Positions 16,062-25,720 of a stretch of 64,000 bases of DNA are shown piece after piece (position 1 is the first letter of the stretch; each line of letters begins with the position of its first letter). The stretch spans positions 124,001 to 188,000 of the forward strand of contig CANQVA010000001.1 of assembly GCA_947627175.1 (NCBI GenBank), written 5' to 3'. The DNA comes from an uncultured Ruminococcus sp. Its GTDB lineage: Bacteria > Bacillota > Clostridia > Oscillospirales > Ruminococcaceae. The notes beneath the pieces were generated by a model. The model was given only the letters and a program-made list of their open reading frames with translations. It had not been told where the DNA came from and ran no database searches. The position numbers and the translations under genes were made by a program.

Positions 16062-17855
16062 ATGCCACCTATGAGGCGTATGATGGAGGCAAATCAGCAC
16101 CCCGAAAAGGCTGATTTCGGTTCAATAAAGAAAATACTTATATATTGCAAACGCTATCTTCCGGCAATTATCGTTGCATTGATTTTTGCTGTAGGCGGTT
16201 CTGTTGCAACTATTGTAGGGCCTGAAAAAATCAGTGACCTTATGGACGAAATAACAAACGGAATTATGACGGAAATAAATATGGAGTCATTTGAAAAAAT
16301 CTGTTTCACGCTTGTTGTAATATATGCTACAGGAGCAATTCTGAATTACGGACAACAATTTATTACAGCTACAGTAACACAGAGAACATCAAAACGTCTT
16401 CGCACTGATATAAATGAAAAAATAAACCGTCTGCCCCTTAGTTATTTTGATACTACCACAAAGGGCGATATTCTTTCAAGAGTTACAAACGATGTTGACA
16501 CTATAAGTATGACGCTTTCATCAAGTTCTGCAAATTTAATCAGTTCACTTGCTCTTTTTGTCGGAGTAATATACAAAATGTTCCGCACAAATTGGATTCT
16601 TGCAGTTGTTACAATAATATCTTCACTTCTCGGATTTGTTTTCATGTCGTTTATTCTTAAAAAGTCACAGAAATATTTCAACCGCAAGCAAACGGACTTA
16701 GGTATTATGAATGGTCAGATTGAAGAAATTTATACAAATCACAATATAGTACACGCTTTCGGTGCAAAGTTTCAGGAAAAAGAAAAATTCGATGAAGTAA
16801 ACAACAGACTTTATGATTCAAACTGGAAATCGCAATGGCTTTCAGGTATGATGCACCCTGTTATGCAGTTTGTCGGAAATCTTGCATATGCTTTAATTTT
16901 TATAGTAGGCGTTATATTCATTGTCAATGAAAATGATGCTGTAACACTCGGTACTATTATGGCATTTGTAATCTATGCAAGACTTTTTTCGCAACCTCTC
17001 GGAACGTTTGCACAATCTCTGACTTCTATTCAGCAGGCTTCCGCAGCGTCAAGACGTGTATTTGAAATGCTTGAAGCAGAAGAACAAGCAGACGAATCTG
17101 CAAAGACTGAAAAAATCAGCAATGTAAAAGGCAATGTTGAATTTCGCAATGTGAAATTCGGTTATTCTCCCGAAAAAACTATTATACACAATTTTTCAGC
17201 AAGTCTGAAAGCAGGACAGAAAGTCGCAATTGTAGGGCCTACCGGAGCAGGAAAAACAACTATGGTGAATTTGCTTATGCGTTTTTATGAAATAGACAGC
17301 GGTGACATTCTTATTGACGGAGTGTCTACAAAGTCAGTAAAGCGTGAATATATTCATGATATGTTTGATATGATATTGCAGGATACATGGCTTTTTGACG
17401 GTACAATCCGTGAAAATCTCGTCTACAACAAGGAAAACGTGACTGACAGTGAACTTGACACGGCGTGTGAAGCTGTAGGTCTTAAACATTTTATTGAAAC
17501 ACTTCCGCAGGGGTATGACACTGAACTTAATGAATCTCTTAATCTCTCGGACGGTCAGAAACAACAGCTTACAATTGCAAGAGCTATGATAAAGGATGCA
17601 CCTATGCTTATTCTTGATGAGGCTACTTCTTCCATTGACACAAGAACGGAACTTGTAATTCAGAAAGCTATGGATACACTTACAGTCGGCAGAACATCAT
17701 TTGTAATTGCACATCGTCTTTCAACTATCAAAAACGCTGATATTATTCTTGTAATGAAAGACGGCGATATAATCGAACAGGGAAATCATGACAAACTTAT
17801 TGCAGACGGTAAGTTCTATGCAGAATTATATAACAGTCAATTTGTCGTTACGTAA
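16062..17855 (+). CDS. ABC exporter subunit B (catalytic)
   Basis: 597 residues. Six membrane helices, then an ATPase with Walker A GPTGAGKTT, Walker B LILDEATSSID with an intact catalytic Glu, and the switch His in IAHRLSTI. The signature reads LSDGQ instead of LSGGQ, common in the partner that serves the degenerate site. The start at ATG 16062 is preferred (AAAGGAG ten bases ahead) over the GTG at 16053; this leaves one base between the two subunit genes. N-terminus MPPMRRMMEANQHPEKA is typical of the longer subunit in clostridial exporters. Substrate unknown. Confidence 0.92.
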   Translation: MPPMRRMMEANQHPEKADFGSIKKILIYCKRYLPAIIVALIFAVGGSVATIVGPEKISDLMDEITNGIMTEINMESFEKICFTLVVIYATGAILNYGQQFITATVTQRTSKRLRTDINEKINRLPLSYFDTTTKGDILSRVTNDVDTISMTLSSSSANLISSLALFVGVIYKMFRTNWILAVVTIISSLLGFVFMSFILKKSQKYFNRKQTDLGIMNGQIEEIYTNHNIVHAFGAKFQEKEKFDEVNNRLYDSNWKSQWLSGMMHPVMQFVGNLAYALIFIVGVIFIVNENDAVTLGTIMAFVIYARLFSQPLGTFAQSLTSIQQASAASRRVFEMLEAEEQADESAKTEKISNVKGNVEFRNVKFGYSPEKTIIHNFSASLKAGQKVAIVGPTGAGKTTMVNLLMRFYEIDSGDILIDGVSTKSVKREYIHDMFDMILQDTWLFDGTIRENLVYNKENVTDSELDTACEAVGLKHFIETLPQGYDTELNESLNLSDGQKQQLTIARAMIKDAPMLILDEATSSIDTRTELVIQKAMDTLTVGRTSFVIAHRLSTIKNADIILVMKDGDIIEQGNHDKLIADGKFYAELYNSQFVVT

Positions 17856-17883
17856 ATAGAAATATATCTTAACACAAAATAAA

Positions 17884-17931
17884 TAAAATGCTCCTTAAAG
17901 ACCTTTTAAACAGTCATTAGGGGGCATTTTT
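17884..17931 (+). terminator. Terminator of the MarR-exporter operon
   Basis: AAAATGC(TCC) pairs with (GGG)GCATTTTTT across a partly paired loop, then T6. It starts 29 bases past the last stop. Confidence 0.7.
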
Positions 17932-18095
17932 TACGAATAAGTATAAATATATAATTATATAAATATAATAATAAAATAATGTCATTCAGTAATATTTTGT
18001 GTCTGTTGAATAATAATTCTTTACTCTATTGACAATTATTCCGTAATGTTATAATATGTTAGTATATAATAATTTTTTGAAAGCAGTGATGTGAA

Positions 18096-20438
18096 TTGAC
18101 TCTGAAAGAGTTGAAAATAGGAAAATATGCCGTTATAACTTCTGTAGGGGGTGAGGGAGCATTAAGACAGCATTTTCTTGATATGGGAGTTATTCCCGGT
18201 ACAGAAGTAACCATAATAAAATATGCACCTATGGGCGACCCTATGGAACTGCGTATTCATGGATATGAATTAACTTTAAGACTTGCCGATGCAGACCATA
18301 TTGAAGTACAGCCGATTGAGGAGAAAAAAAATATTCCCGAAAATAATGTGAAATTACGTAAGCCTGAACACCCCGGATTCGGCGAAGGCGGAAAATTTCA
18401 CCCTAAAGGCAGCGGCAATCCCCTACCCGACAATACAGAACTTAAATTTGCTCTTGTCGGTAATCAAAACTGCGGAAAAACTACACTTTTCAACCGTCTT
18501 ACCGGCTCAAATCAACACGTCGGAAATTTTCCGGGCGTTACAGTAGACCGTAAAGACGGTGCTATAAAAAATCACATCAATACAAAGGTTACTGACCTAC
18601 CGGGGATTTATTCAATGTCACCGTACAGCAAGGAAGAAATAGTTTCACGTAATTTTGTTCTGAACGAAAAACCACACGCCATTATAAATATAGTTGATGC
18701 TACAAATATTGAGAGAAATCTCTATCTTACAATGCAACTTCTTGAAATGAATATACCTATGGTTGTTGCTCTGAATATGATGGATGAAGTTACCTCTAAT
18801 GGCGGAAGTATTGATGTTAATGAAATGGAATTGATGCTCGGCGTGCCTGTTGTACCTATTTCAGCAGCAAAAAATGAAGGCGTTGAAGAACTTATCGAAC
18901 ACGCCCTGCACGTTGCACATTATCAAGAACGCCCTCAAAGACAAGATTTTTGCAGTGAAAATGACAACGGAGGAGCGGTTCACAGATGTCTGCACGGTAT
19001 AAGTCATCTGATTCAGGACCATGCAGAAAATGCAGGTCTGCCTGTAAGATTTGCGTCGGGAAAAGTTGCTGAGGGAGATGATTTAATTATTTCTCAGCTT
19101 ATACTTGAACAAAACGAAAAAGAAATGATTGAACATATTGTTTCACAAATGGAAAAAGAGAGAGGGCTTGACAGAAGTGCGGCAATAGCTGACATGAGAT
19201 TTTCATATATACATAAAGTCTGTAAAAACTCCGTCCGAAAACCAAATGAAAGCAAGGAACATATAAGAAGTCAGAAAATAGACAAACTTCTTACGGGAAA
19301 ATATACTGCTATTCCGTCATTCATATTTATTATGGCTCTTGTTTTCTGGCTTACTTTTAATGTTATAGGTGCATGGCTTCAGGGACTGCTTGAAATTGGC
19401 GTTGACGCTCTGACAGAAATTACCGACAAGGCTCTTACTTCAGCAGGAGTAAACGAAACTATTCACAGTCTTATTACAGATGGAATTTTTGCGGGCGTGG
19501 GAAGTGTTTTAAGCTTTTTGCCTATTATTGTAATTCTCTTTCTTTTTCTTTCACTTCTTGAGGACAGCGGTTATATTGCAAGAGTTGCGTTTTTTATGGA
19601 TAAATTGCTCCGTAAAATAGGGCTTTCGGGTAGAAGTATAGTTCCCCTGCTTATCGGTTTCGGCTGTACTGTTCCGGCTGTAATGGCAACACGCACAATG
19701 CCGAGTGAACGTGACCGCAAAATGACTATACTGTTGACACCGTTTATGAGCTGTACTGCTAAACTTCCGATATATGCCTTTTTTGTAAATGCATTTTTCA
19801 GAGAATACGGCGGTCTTATTATGATTGCACTTTATCTTTTCGGAATTATTACAGGTATTCTTATCGCATTTCTTTATAAGGAAACACTTTTCAGAGGTGA
19901 AGCCGTGCCGTTTGTAATGGAACTCCCTAATTACCGTATGCCAGCATTTAAAAACGTTGCACAGCTTTTATGGGAAAAAGCAAAAGACTTTCTGCAAAGG
20001 GCTTTTTCAGTAATACTTATAGCAACTATTGTTGTATGGTTTCTGCAAAGTTTTGACGCACATTTCAATATGGTTGAGGATTCAAAAGACAGCATACTTG
20101 CCATTATATCAGGTTTTCTTGCACCTGTTATGAAACCCGTCGGTCTTGGTGACTGGAGAATATGCACATCTTTAATCAGTGGTTTTATGGCTAAAGAAAG
20201 TGTTGTTTCAACTCTTAAAATTCTGTTCTCCGAAGGTATCGGAACGGCACTCAGTTCAACATCGGCAATATCACTTTTAGTATTCTCTCTTATTTATACG
20301 CCGTGTGTTGCTGCAATTGCATCAATAAAACGTGAACTTGGTACAAAGTGGGCAGTAGGTGTAGTTGTATGGCAATGTGTTATTGCGTGGTTTGCTGCTT
20401 TTGCCGTTTATCTTGTTGGTACTTTAATAGGGGGCTGA
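18096..20438 (+). CDS. feoB: Ferrous iron transporter, FeoA-FeoB fusion
   Basis: 780 residues. Residues 1-75 are an SH3-like FeoA domain (LRQHFLDMGVIPGTEVTI). After a linker of about 40 residues comes the FeoB G-domain: G1 GNQNCGKTT at 122-130, G3 DLPG at 167-170, G4 NMMD at 227-230. The rest is the membrane part with two Gate domains (for example LPIIVILFLFLSLLEDSGYIARVAF and GFGCTVPAVMATRT). It imports Fe2+ across the inner membrane. The frame starts at TTG (18096), which gives the usual FeoA start MTLKELKIG; the ribosome site is weak. Followed after 3 bp by its Cys-rich partner peptide. Confidence 0.95.
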   Translation: MTLKELKIGKYAVITSVGGEGALRQHFLDMGVIPGTEVTIIKYAPMGDPMELRIHGYELTLRLADADHIEVQPIEEKKNIPENNVKLRKPEHPGFGEGGKFHPKGSGNPLPDNTELKFALVGNQNCGKTTLFNRLTGSNQHVGNFPGVTVDRKDGAIKNHINTKVTDLPGIYSMSPYSKEEIVSRNFVLNEKPHAIINIVDATNIERNLYLTMQLLEMNIPMVVALNMMDEVTSNGGSIDVNEMELMLGVPVVPISAAKNEGVEELIEHALHVAHYQERPQRQDFCSENDNGGAVHRCLHGISHLIQDHAENAGLPVRFASGKVAEGDDLIISQLILEQNEKEMIEHIVSQMEKERGLDRSAAIADMRFSYIHKVCKNSVRKPNESKEHIRSQKIDKLLTGKYTAIPSFIFIMALVFWLTFNVIGAWLQGLLEIGVDALTEITDKALTSAGVNETIHSLITDGIFAGVGSVLSFLPIIVILFLFLSLLEDSGYIARVAFFMDKLLRKIGLSGRSIVPLLIGFGCTVPAVMATRTMPSERDRKMTILLTPFMSCTAKLPIYAFFVNAFFREYGGLIMIALYLFGIITGILIAFLYKETLFRGEAVPFVMELPNYRMPAFKNVAQLLWEKAKDFLQRAFSVILIATIVVWFLQSFDAHFNMVEDSKDSILAIISGFLAPVMKPVGLGDWRICTSLISGFMAKESVVSTLKILFSEGIGTALSSTSAISLLVFSLIYTPCVAAIASIKRELGTKWAVGVVVWQCVIAWFAAFAVYLVGTLIGG

Positions 20439-20441
20439 TTT

Positions 20442-20576
20442 GTGAATAGTATTGATATTCTGCTCATAATATTGATAGCCGTTTCTTTACTGCTTGCAAT
20501 AAGAACGTGTATACGCAACAGAAGAAAAAACAAGTGTAACGGTTGTTGTTCCAAATGCAATAAATGTGTAAAATAA
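20442..20576 (+). CDS. FeoB-associated Cys-rich membrane peptide
   Basis: 44 residues starting at GTG, 3 bp after feoB. One membrane helix (about 5-20, DILLIILIAVSLLLAI) is followed by a basic tail with cysteines (CNGCCSKCNKC). This is the known small family found next to FeoB in Clostridia (Pfam FeoB_associated). It may take Fe2+ at the inner mouth of the pore or stabilise FeoB; the role is not proven. Too short for ordinary ORF calling, but the position, strand and composition leave little doubt. Confidence 0.85.
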   Translation: MNSIDILLIILIAVSLLLAIRTCIRNRRKNKCNGCCSKCNKCVK

Positions 20577-20618
20577 AAAACAAATCACCATGCGTAATAC
20601 ATGGTGACTTGTTTTTTT
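20577..20618. terminator. Terminator shared by feo and glucanase units
   Basis: CAAATCACCATG (20581-20592) and CATGGTGACTTG (20600-20611), one mismatch, followed by T7 on the plus strand and flanked by A-rich sequence on the left. It sits between converging genes. Confidence 0.85.
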
Positions 20619-20635
20619 ATATTTGAGAGGATGTT

Positions 20636-23600
20636 TTACTGTTTATTATATGTTACCCACTGATAACGTGCTGTAAGCGGTGTTTTTCCGTCAAAAGGAT
20701 TGAGCCAATCGTCAACGCCTATCCCGTTCCATGTGTTCATCATAATTTTTCCGGGTGTTGAAGGAATATCAGTTGTTGCAGTGTAGACTGCTTTTCCGTC
20801 AACATACCATGTAATATGGTCTTGCTGCCAGTCAAAACCATATGTATGGAATCCCTCTGAAGCATCAAATCCGAGGTCATACATATATTCATGATTTCCT
20901 ACACCGTTTGTATAATAATTAAACTGAACTTTTGTTGTGTCTTTTCCTAAAATTTCTATGTCAATTTCGTCCCATGGGTTATTATCTGATTCGCCTGTGT
21001 ATGTAAAGAATGAAGATACAACGCCATCATTCTTTATAGCCTGCATTGAAGTTTCAAAGTAACCATAATGATAGAAATCTGTTGTTCTGTACTCTGCACC
21101 GGAATAATTATACTGTCCTGAATGGTCTTTGTCAATTGTAAGACTGAGACAACCGCCGTCAAGAGATGTATTCTGTTTATACCAGCCACAATCGAAACAA
21201 CTTCCGTTTGTCCAACCGTCAGAGGCTAAAAACAGCGGTGATTCACCTTTTCTGAAATCAGCAACAGCAGAGGCGTTTTCATTCATTGGAGTGCCATAAT
21301 CCTTTATTCCTGAAACGGACGACTGATTTTCAGGAGCTGTTGTTGTGGTTGTTTCATTTGTATCAGGTGTAGTAGTAGTAGTAGTAGCAGTAGTTGTTGT
21401 TGTTGTTTTTGTTTCACTTGTATCAGGTGTAGTAGTAGTTGTTGTTGATTCGCCTGAAGAAGCATTTTCTAAATTATCATAGTTGAAATCAGCGGAAAGT
21501 GGGAGGTCTTTAGCGGAAAGTGTTTTTATTTCAACATACTGAATTACAAGAGCGTCTTTTGCTGTAATGCCGTCTCCGTGGTCTGCAACGTCGCCGTTAA
21601 TAATTCCCTGTTCTGAAATCTTAAATTCATCGGGATTTGCTATAGACTGCATTATAAGTACAGCGTCAGATATATTAACTTCACCATCACAATTTACGTC
21701 GCCCCACTTAGTATCAGTAGTCGGTACATCGGGTTTATCAGGTTTATCGGGGTTATCAGGATTTTGTTTGTTACTGCTTTCTGTAAGGGAAAGCAAATAA
21801 GTCAGAGGTGAGTTCCAATAAATAGTTATTTCATTTGTAGAATAGCTTTCGGAATTGTCAACATAGCACTTTGCAGCCGGTAAGTCACGACAATATGCCT
21901 TTGCTGCACTGTCTTCAAGTCCTGAATTTACACCGCCTACAAGCATACCCTTCATAGCTGTATTTTTAGCCATTGACGGTCTGTGGTGCGGATGTTCGGG
22001 AGATACTGTACCATATCCTGTAACAAAACATTCACCTATAGGATTTACTCCGAGAAGATAATCAAGTTGTCCCTGTGCGTTCTGAATATATTTCTGTTCG
22101 CCTGTAAGTTTATATGCAATGCCAAGAAGAACACCTGAATTTGCAATAGTCATATTACTGCCCCAGTTGAATTTACTCTGTGATACACCATAGGGGGATT
22201 TTTCGGAAACAGAAACAAATTTATTTGCTTGTTCTATTATATTTTTTGATGCCTTTTTATAAATATCGGACTCCTTGTCTATGCCATCCATTGTCACAAT
22301 AGCTATATTTCCATAGTCGCCTACTGTTGACCAATCCATACCTGTTGTATCTAAAATATTATTAAGATACTTGCTGTCACCTGTTGCACGGTACATCTGA
22401 GCAGCTGCCCAATAACGTTCATCTACATCGGTTTTATCGCCATAATCGCCTGTAACAATATCTTCAGGATTCTTGAAAATAAATTCGGGGTGCTGTTCAA
22501 GGAAAGCCCATGCTTTTTCAGCACATCTGAGACAATCATCTGCAAATTCCTTGTCAATATCCTTGTAAAATTCATAAGCCATTGCCATTGATGCACAGAA
22601 ATCAGCCGTTGCAGTAGTTGAAATTTCCGTTACAATAAGGGGTTCTTTTTCATCTTCGGGCATAACATATCCCGGGAAACTTTCACACGATACTTTATGA
22701 TGAACACCGCCATTAGCATTCTGCATTTTCTTCATCCATTCAAGTTCAAAACGTGCTTCATCAAGAATATCCGGAACGCCATTATTACTTTCAGGTATAC
22801 CTATACTATCGCTGTAAAGTTCAGGATTTTCACCGTAAGCATAAAGAAGGTCTGCAACTGCCTTAGCCGCAGGAACTACATAACGACCATAGTCGCCTGC
22901 ATCATGCCAACCGCCTGAAACGTCAATTTTTTCATTCGTACCATAAACTGTTGCAAGGGTATTGTGACAAGCCTCATGACTGAAAACATCATCTTTAACT
23001 TCAGTACCGCAACGCTGTAAATACAACATTCTTACACTGTCATCAAGAAGATTTTTATATATATTGTCACCGATTTCAAAAGTATATGAATCGTCAAGAT
23101 TTCCGCACTTTATAAAATATTTTCCTGCTGTTGTAACCTGTGAAAAATCACCCTGCCAGTTTGTTTCACCTGCTAAAGAATTATCAGTTCTGTTTTCAAG
23201 TTTTCCTGCATATACTGTTTCATTAGTATCAGCGTTTATTACTGAAAATTCGCTTTCATCTGTTACATTCTTAAATACGGCTATTTTTCGGCTGTCCGTC
23301 TTATAACCTACCTGATTTGTAACTATCTGCGGTTCATAGGGGCGTGTTGCACTGTAGTCAACGTTGCTGTCGTCTACAAGTTCAAGGGAAACGTTGTCAA
23401 TATATATTTTATGTTCAGGCAAATCTTCTCCTGTTGTTCCGCAGTTGAAAACCATTTTTGCCATTATATCAGTATCTTCTTCCATTGTGAACTCATAGTC
23501 AACCGTCTGCGGTTCAGAAGTAAGTGAAAGACCTTTCCATGTATAAGCCTGATATGTTCCGCCATTCTGCTGAATCATTCCTTCAACATCTCTGTCAATT

Positions 23601-23917
23601 GTAGAAGAAATATCATATTTTAGGTGATAAACACCGTTCTTATAAAGCGGGATTATATCATAGCACACCTGCACTGAATAGTTTAATTTGCCGACACTCT
23701 TTACAGTAAGGGCAAGTTTACCGTCTTCAAGACCAAGAGAACAATCTCCGCCGCTTTCCTTGTATGTACTCCAACCTGCTGTACTGCTGTCAAAAGTTGA
23801 ATTTTCTATTATATTTGATGCCGCACTTACAGGGAATGACGCAACAGGCAATGATGCTGCCATAATACTGCATACTGCAAAAACAGATGCACAACGTTTG
23901 AATATATTCTTTTTCAT
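20636..23917 (-). CDS. Cellulosomal bifunctional glucanase: CBM4-like / Ig / GH9 / dockerin / GH16
   Basis: 1093 residues. Signal peptide 1-33. A CBM4/9-like binding module (about 34-182) and an Ig-like GH9 N-domain (about 192-283) come first. The GH9 catalytic module (about 285-712) has DAGD at 339-342 (Asp342 the likely base) and STNE with Glu696 the likely acid. A dockerin (about 738-807) with two calcium-loop repeats docks it to a scaffoldin. A Thr-rich linker (824-860) leads to a GH16 module (about 872-1093) with the motif EIDIE: Glu984 nucleophile, Glu988 acid/base. Expected substrates are cellulose or beta-glucan (GH9) and mixed-linkage beta-1,3-1,4-glucan (GH16). The dockerin sits between the two enzymes, not at an end. 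Confidence 0.93.
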   Translation of the reverse strand: MKKNIFKRCASVFAVCSIMAASLPVASFPVSAASNIIENSTFDSSTAGWSTYKESGGDCSLGLEDGKLALTVKSVGKLNYSVQVCYDIIPLYKNGVYHLKYDISSTIDRDVEGMIQQNGGTYQAYTWKGLSLTSEPQTVDYEFTMEEDTDIMAKMVFNCGTTGEDLPEHKIYIDNVSLELVDDSNVDYSATRPYEPQIVTNQVGYKTDSRKIAVFKNVTDESEFSVINADTNETVYAGKLENRTDNSLAGETNWQGDFSQVTTAGKYFIKCGNLDDSYTFEIGDNIYKNLLDDSVRMLYLQRCGTEVKDDVFSHEACHNTLATVYGTNEKIDVSGGWHDAGDYGRYVVPAAKAVADLLYAYGENPELYSDSIGIPESNNGVPDILDEARFELEWMKKMQNANGGVHHKVSCESFPGYVMPEDEKEPLIVTEISTTATADFCASMAMAYEFYKDIDKEFADDCLRCAEKAWAFLEQHPEFIFKNPEDIVTGDYGDKTDVDERYWAAAQMYRATGDSKYLNNILDTTGMDWSTVGDYGNIAIVTMDGIDKESDIYKKASKNIIEQANKFVSVSEKSPYGVSQSKFNWGSNMTIANSGVLLGIAYKLTGEQKYIQNAQGQLDYLLGVNPIGECFVTGYGTVSPEHPHHRPSMAKNTAMKGMLVGGVNSGLEDSAAKAYCRDLPAAKCYVDNSESYSTNEITIYWNSPLTYLLSLTESSNKQNPDNPDKPDKPDVPTTDTKWGDVNCDGEVNISDAVLIMQSIANPDEFKISEQGIINGDVADHGDGITAKDALVIQYVEIKTLSAKDLPLSADFNYDNLENASSGESTTTTTTPDTSETKTTTTTTATTTTTTPDTNETTTTTAPENQSSVSGIKDYGTPMNENASAVADFRKGESPLFLASDGWTNGSCFDCGWYKQNTSLDGGCLSLTIDKDHSGQYNYSGAEYRTTDFYHYGYFETSMQAIKNDGVVSSFFTYTGESDNNPWDEIDIEILGKDTTKVQFNYYTNGVGNHEYMYDLGFDASEGFHTYGFDWQQDHITWYVDGKAVYTATTDIPSTPGKIMMNTWNGIGVDDWLNPFDGKTPLTARYQWVTYNKQ

Positions 23918-24037
23918 AAAAAACTCCTCTCATTCTTATATTCAACCGAACATAATAATTATCACTGTGCTTATTATATTATATTCCTGCACAGAAATAT
24001 ATAACTTTAATGATAAAAATAGTAAAATAATGACATA

Positions 24038-24775
24038 TTAAAAATCAAGAATCTTATATTGTTTCTTGTATTGTTTCGGGGTAATTCCTATTTGTTTTTT
24101 AAAAATCTTTATAAAATGACTTTGTGAACTGAATCCGAGAATATTGCTTATTTCAAGGTCGCTGTACTCTGTGAAAAGCAGTAATGAAGAGGCTTCTTCA
24201 ATTTTCAGTTTATTTACGTATTCACTGAAAGTTGTGCCTGTTTCCTGTTTGAAAAGCCGTGAAAGATATGCAGGACTTATTTTCAGATATTCCGCCGCAT
24301 CATCAAGAAAAATCCGGCTATGAATGTGAGATATTATATAATCAATTGCACGTACTATCTGTTTTGAATATATCCCGTCAATCTTTATTCTTCTCATTTT
24401 TCCCGTATATCCCTCAATCATTTCCACATGAACCGCACGGACTTCGTTTTCAGTTCTGCATTTGTCTGTTTTCATTATATAAAAATCACTAAGACTGTAC
24501 GATTCTTCAGGCGACATTCCGCCCTTTATGCAATAGCGTGCTATCAGAGCGGCAAGAACTACCATATGATATTTTAAATTCCGCAGTGAATCTTCACTTA
24601 AAATTCCGCACCCCTCACTGAAAAGCGGTTTCATAAACATATGAACAAGTTCCAGATTTCCGGAGCATATACTTTCATAAAAAGCTATTTCACGGTCAAA
24701 TGAGGAATGTTTAAAATCTTCCTCACGTTGTGTGAATAAATGTTCAGCAAGAATTTTTTCTGTATTTTCACCCAT
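24038..24775 (-). CDS. AraC-family transcriptional regulator
   Basis: 245 residues. The C-terminal 100 residues hold two helix-turn-helix units of the AraC/XylS type: IFLDDAAEYLKISPAYLSRLFKQETGTTFSEYVNKLKIEEA and YSDLEISNILGFSSQSHFIKIFKKQIGITPKQYK. The N-terminal half is helical (no cupin barrel seen), like YesN-class regulators without a receiver domain. It lies directly upstream of the GH9-GH16 gene on the same strand (120 bp gap), so control of plant glucan use is likely but not shown. Ribosome site AGAGGTG before the ATG. Confidence 0.9.
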   Translation of the reverse strand: MGENTEKILAEHLFTQREEDFKHSSFDREIAFYESICSGNLELVHMFMKPLFSEGCGILSEDSLRNLKYHMVVLAALIARYCIKGGMSPEESYSLSDFYIMKTDKCRTENEVRAVHVEMIEGYTGKMRRIKIDGIYSKQIVRAIDYIISHIHSRIFLDDAAEYLKISPAYLSRLFKQETGTTFSEYVNKLKIEEASSLLLFTEYSDLEISNILGFSSQSHFIKIFKKQIGITPKQYKKQYKILDF

Positions 24776-24862
24776 AAAAAAACACCTCTGACATAATTAT
24801 AACATATATACAACAAATATTCCAGAAGTTCAAAAATGTAAAACATTTTTTTATTTATATAC

Positions 24863-24891
24863 TTGAAAAATTCAAGTTAATGTGATATAAT
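24863..24891 (+). promoter_or_regulatory. Promoter of the 182-residue unknown gene
   Basis: TTGAAA (24863-24868), 17-bp spacer, TATAAT (24886-24891). The -35 lies in a small palindrome TTGAA-AAA-TTCAA. Confidence 0.65.
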
Positions 24892-24925
24892 TCTGTATAA
24901 TACGTTTAAGCAGGAGATGCCCGTA

Positions 24926-25474
24926 ATGAAAAAATTTGCAATATATAAATCCGAAACAGGATATTATTATTATAAATATTTTGAAAGTATGGAACAGTTG
25001 GCAGGTACGCACCTTGAAGATATAGTCACTGACGATAAACTCCCTATATTAGTAGACGAAAAAGGCGGATATTTCCGTTTCAAGAAAAAAGACTACAAAT
25101 TTGTCAAAATCGTTGAAACTGAAAAAGATTGTCCGCTCACCCTTGAAGAAATGTTTTTCAAGAACAATGAAAATTTCAAACTCGGTTGGATTGCTCCAAA
25201 TGGTGATACTTATTCATGCGATTATACAGGTCATTCAAAAGCCGCAAAAATGATTGCAGAAAAATTTTTCCCGAACGCAAAGTTTCCCGAACTTACCCTC
25301 GGAAGACACGGCTGGTTAAAGGTCATTGATTCATGGAACGGCACAGAACGTGAACACAGACAGTTTGTATACTCTCTTAACGGTAAAATTACAAGACGAC
25401 AGGCAGATGTACTTTTTGATTTGGGACTTTATAAAAATCAGGAAGTAAAAGAATTACTCGAAAACAACGATTAA
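24926..25474 (+). CDS. Conserved-looking protein of unknown function
   Basis: 182 residues, soluble, charged and rich in Lys and aromatic residues. No signal peptide, membrane helix or enzyme motif I can name. Two parts can be told apart: an N-terminal beta-rich part (ETGYYYYKYF, KGGYFRFKKKDYKFVK) and a C-terminal helical part from about residue 105 (SKAAKMIAEKFFPNAKFPE, TRRQADVLFDLGLY). The GWIAPNGDTYSCDYTGHSKAA segment looks like a conserved core. The start at 24926 gives a nine-base spacing from GGAG; the upstream ATG at 24917 abuts the site. Single-gene unit with its own promoter. Confidence 0.7.
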   Translation: MKKFAIYKSETGYYYYKYFESMEQLAGTHLEDIVTDDKLPILVDEKGGYFRFKKKDYKFVKIVETEKDCPLTLEEMFFKNNENFKLGWIAPNGDTYSCDYTGHSKAAKMIAEKFFPNAKFPELTLGRHGWLKVIDSWNGTEREHRQFVYSLNGKITRRQADVLFDLGLYKNQEVKELLENND

Positions 25475-25611
25475 ATTAACCAATACTTTCACAAAATTTT
25501 TTAAAAAGACTATATTCTTAAAAAAATTGATATTATATGACTTTATTGTAGAATATATATGTGTTTTTTTGTGCAGTCGGTATAAAAAATAAGAGAGAAT
25601 AAAAAAATCTA

Positions 25612-25640
25612 TTGACATTTTTAAAAAAATAGTGTAAAAT
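25612..25640 (+). promoter_or_regulatory. Promoter of the DivIVA-like gene
   Basis: TTGACA (25612-25617), 17-bp spacer, TAAAAT (25635-25640), about 80 bp upstream of the start at 25721. The rest of the 246-bp gap after 25474 is AT-rich with nothing else seen. Confidence 0.65.
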
Positions 25641-25720
25641 ATATTTATATAATTTATACTGCGTATTTGTGCGTTTTTACAGTCTTTTCTATTTATGGAA
25701 AGATACAGGAGGATTTGCCA

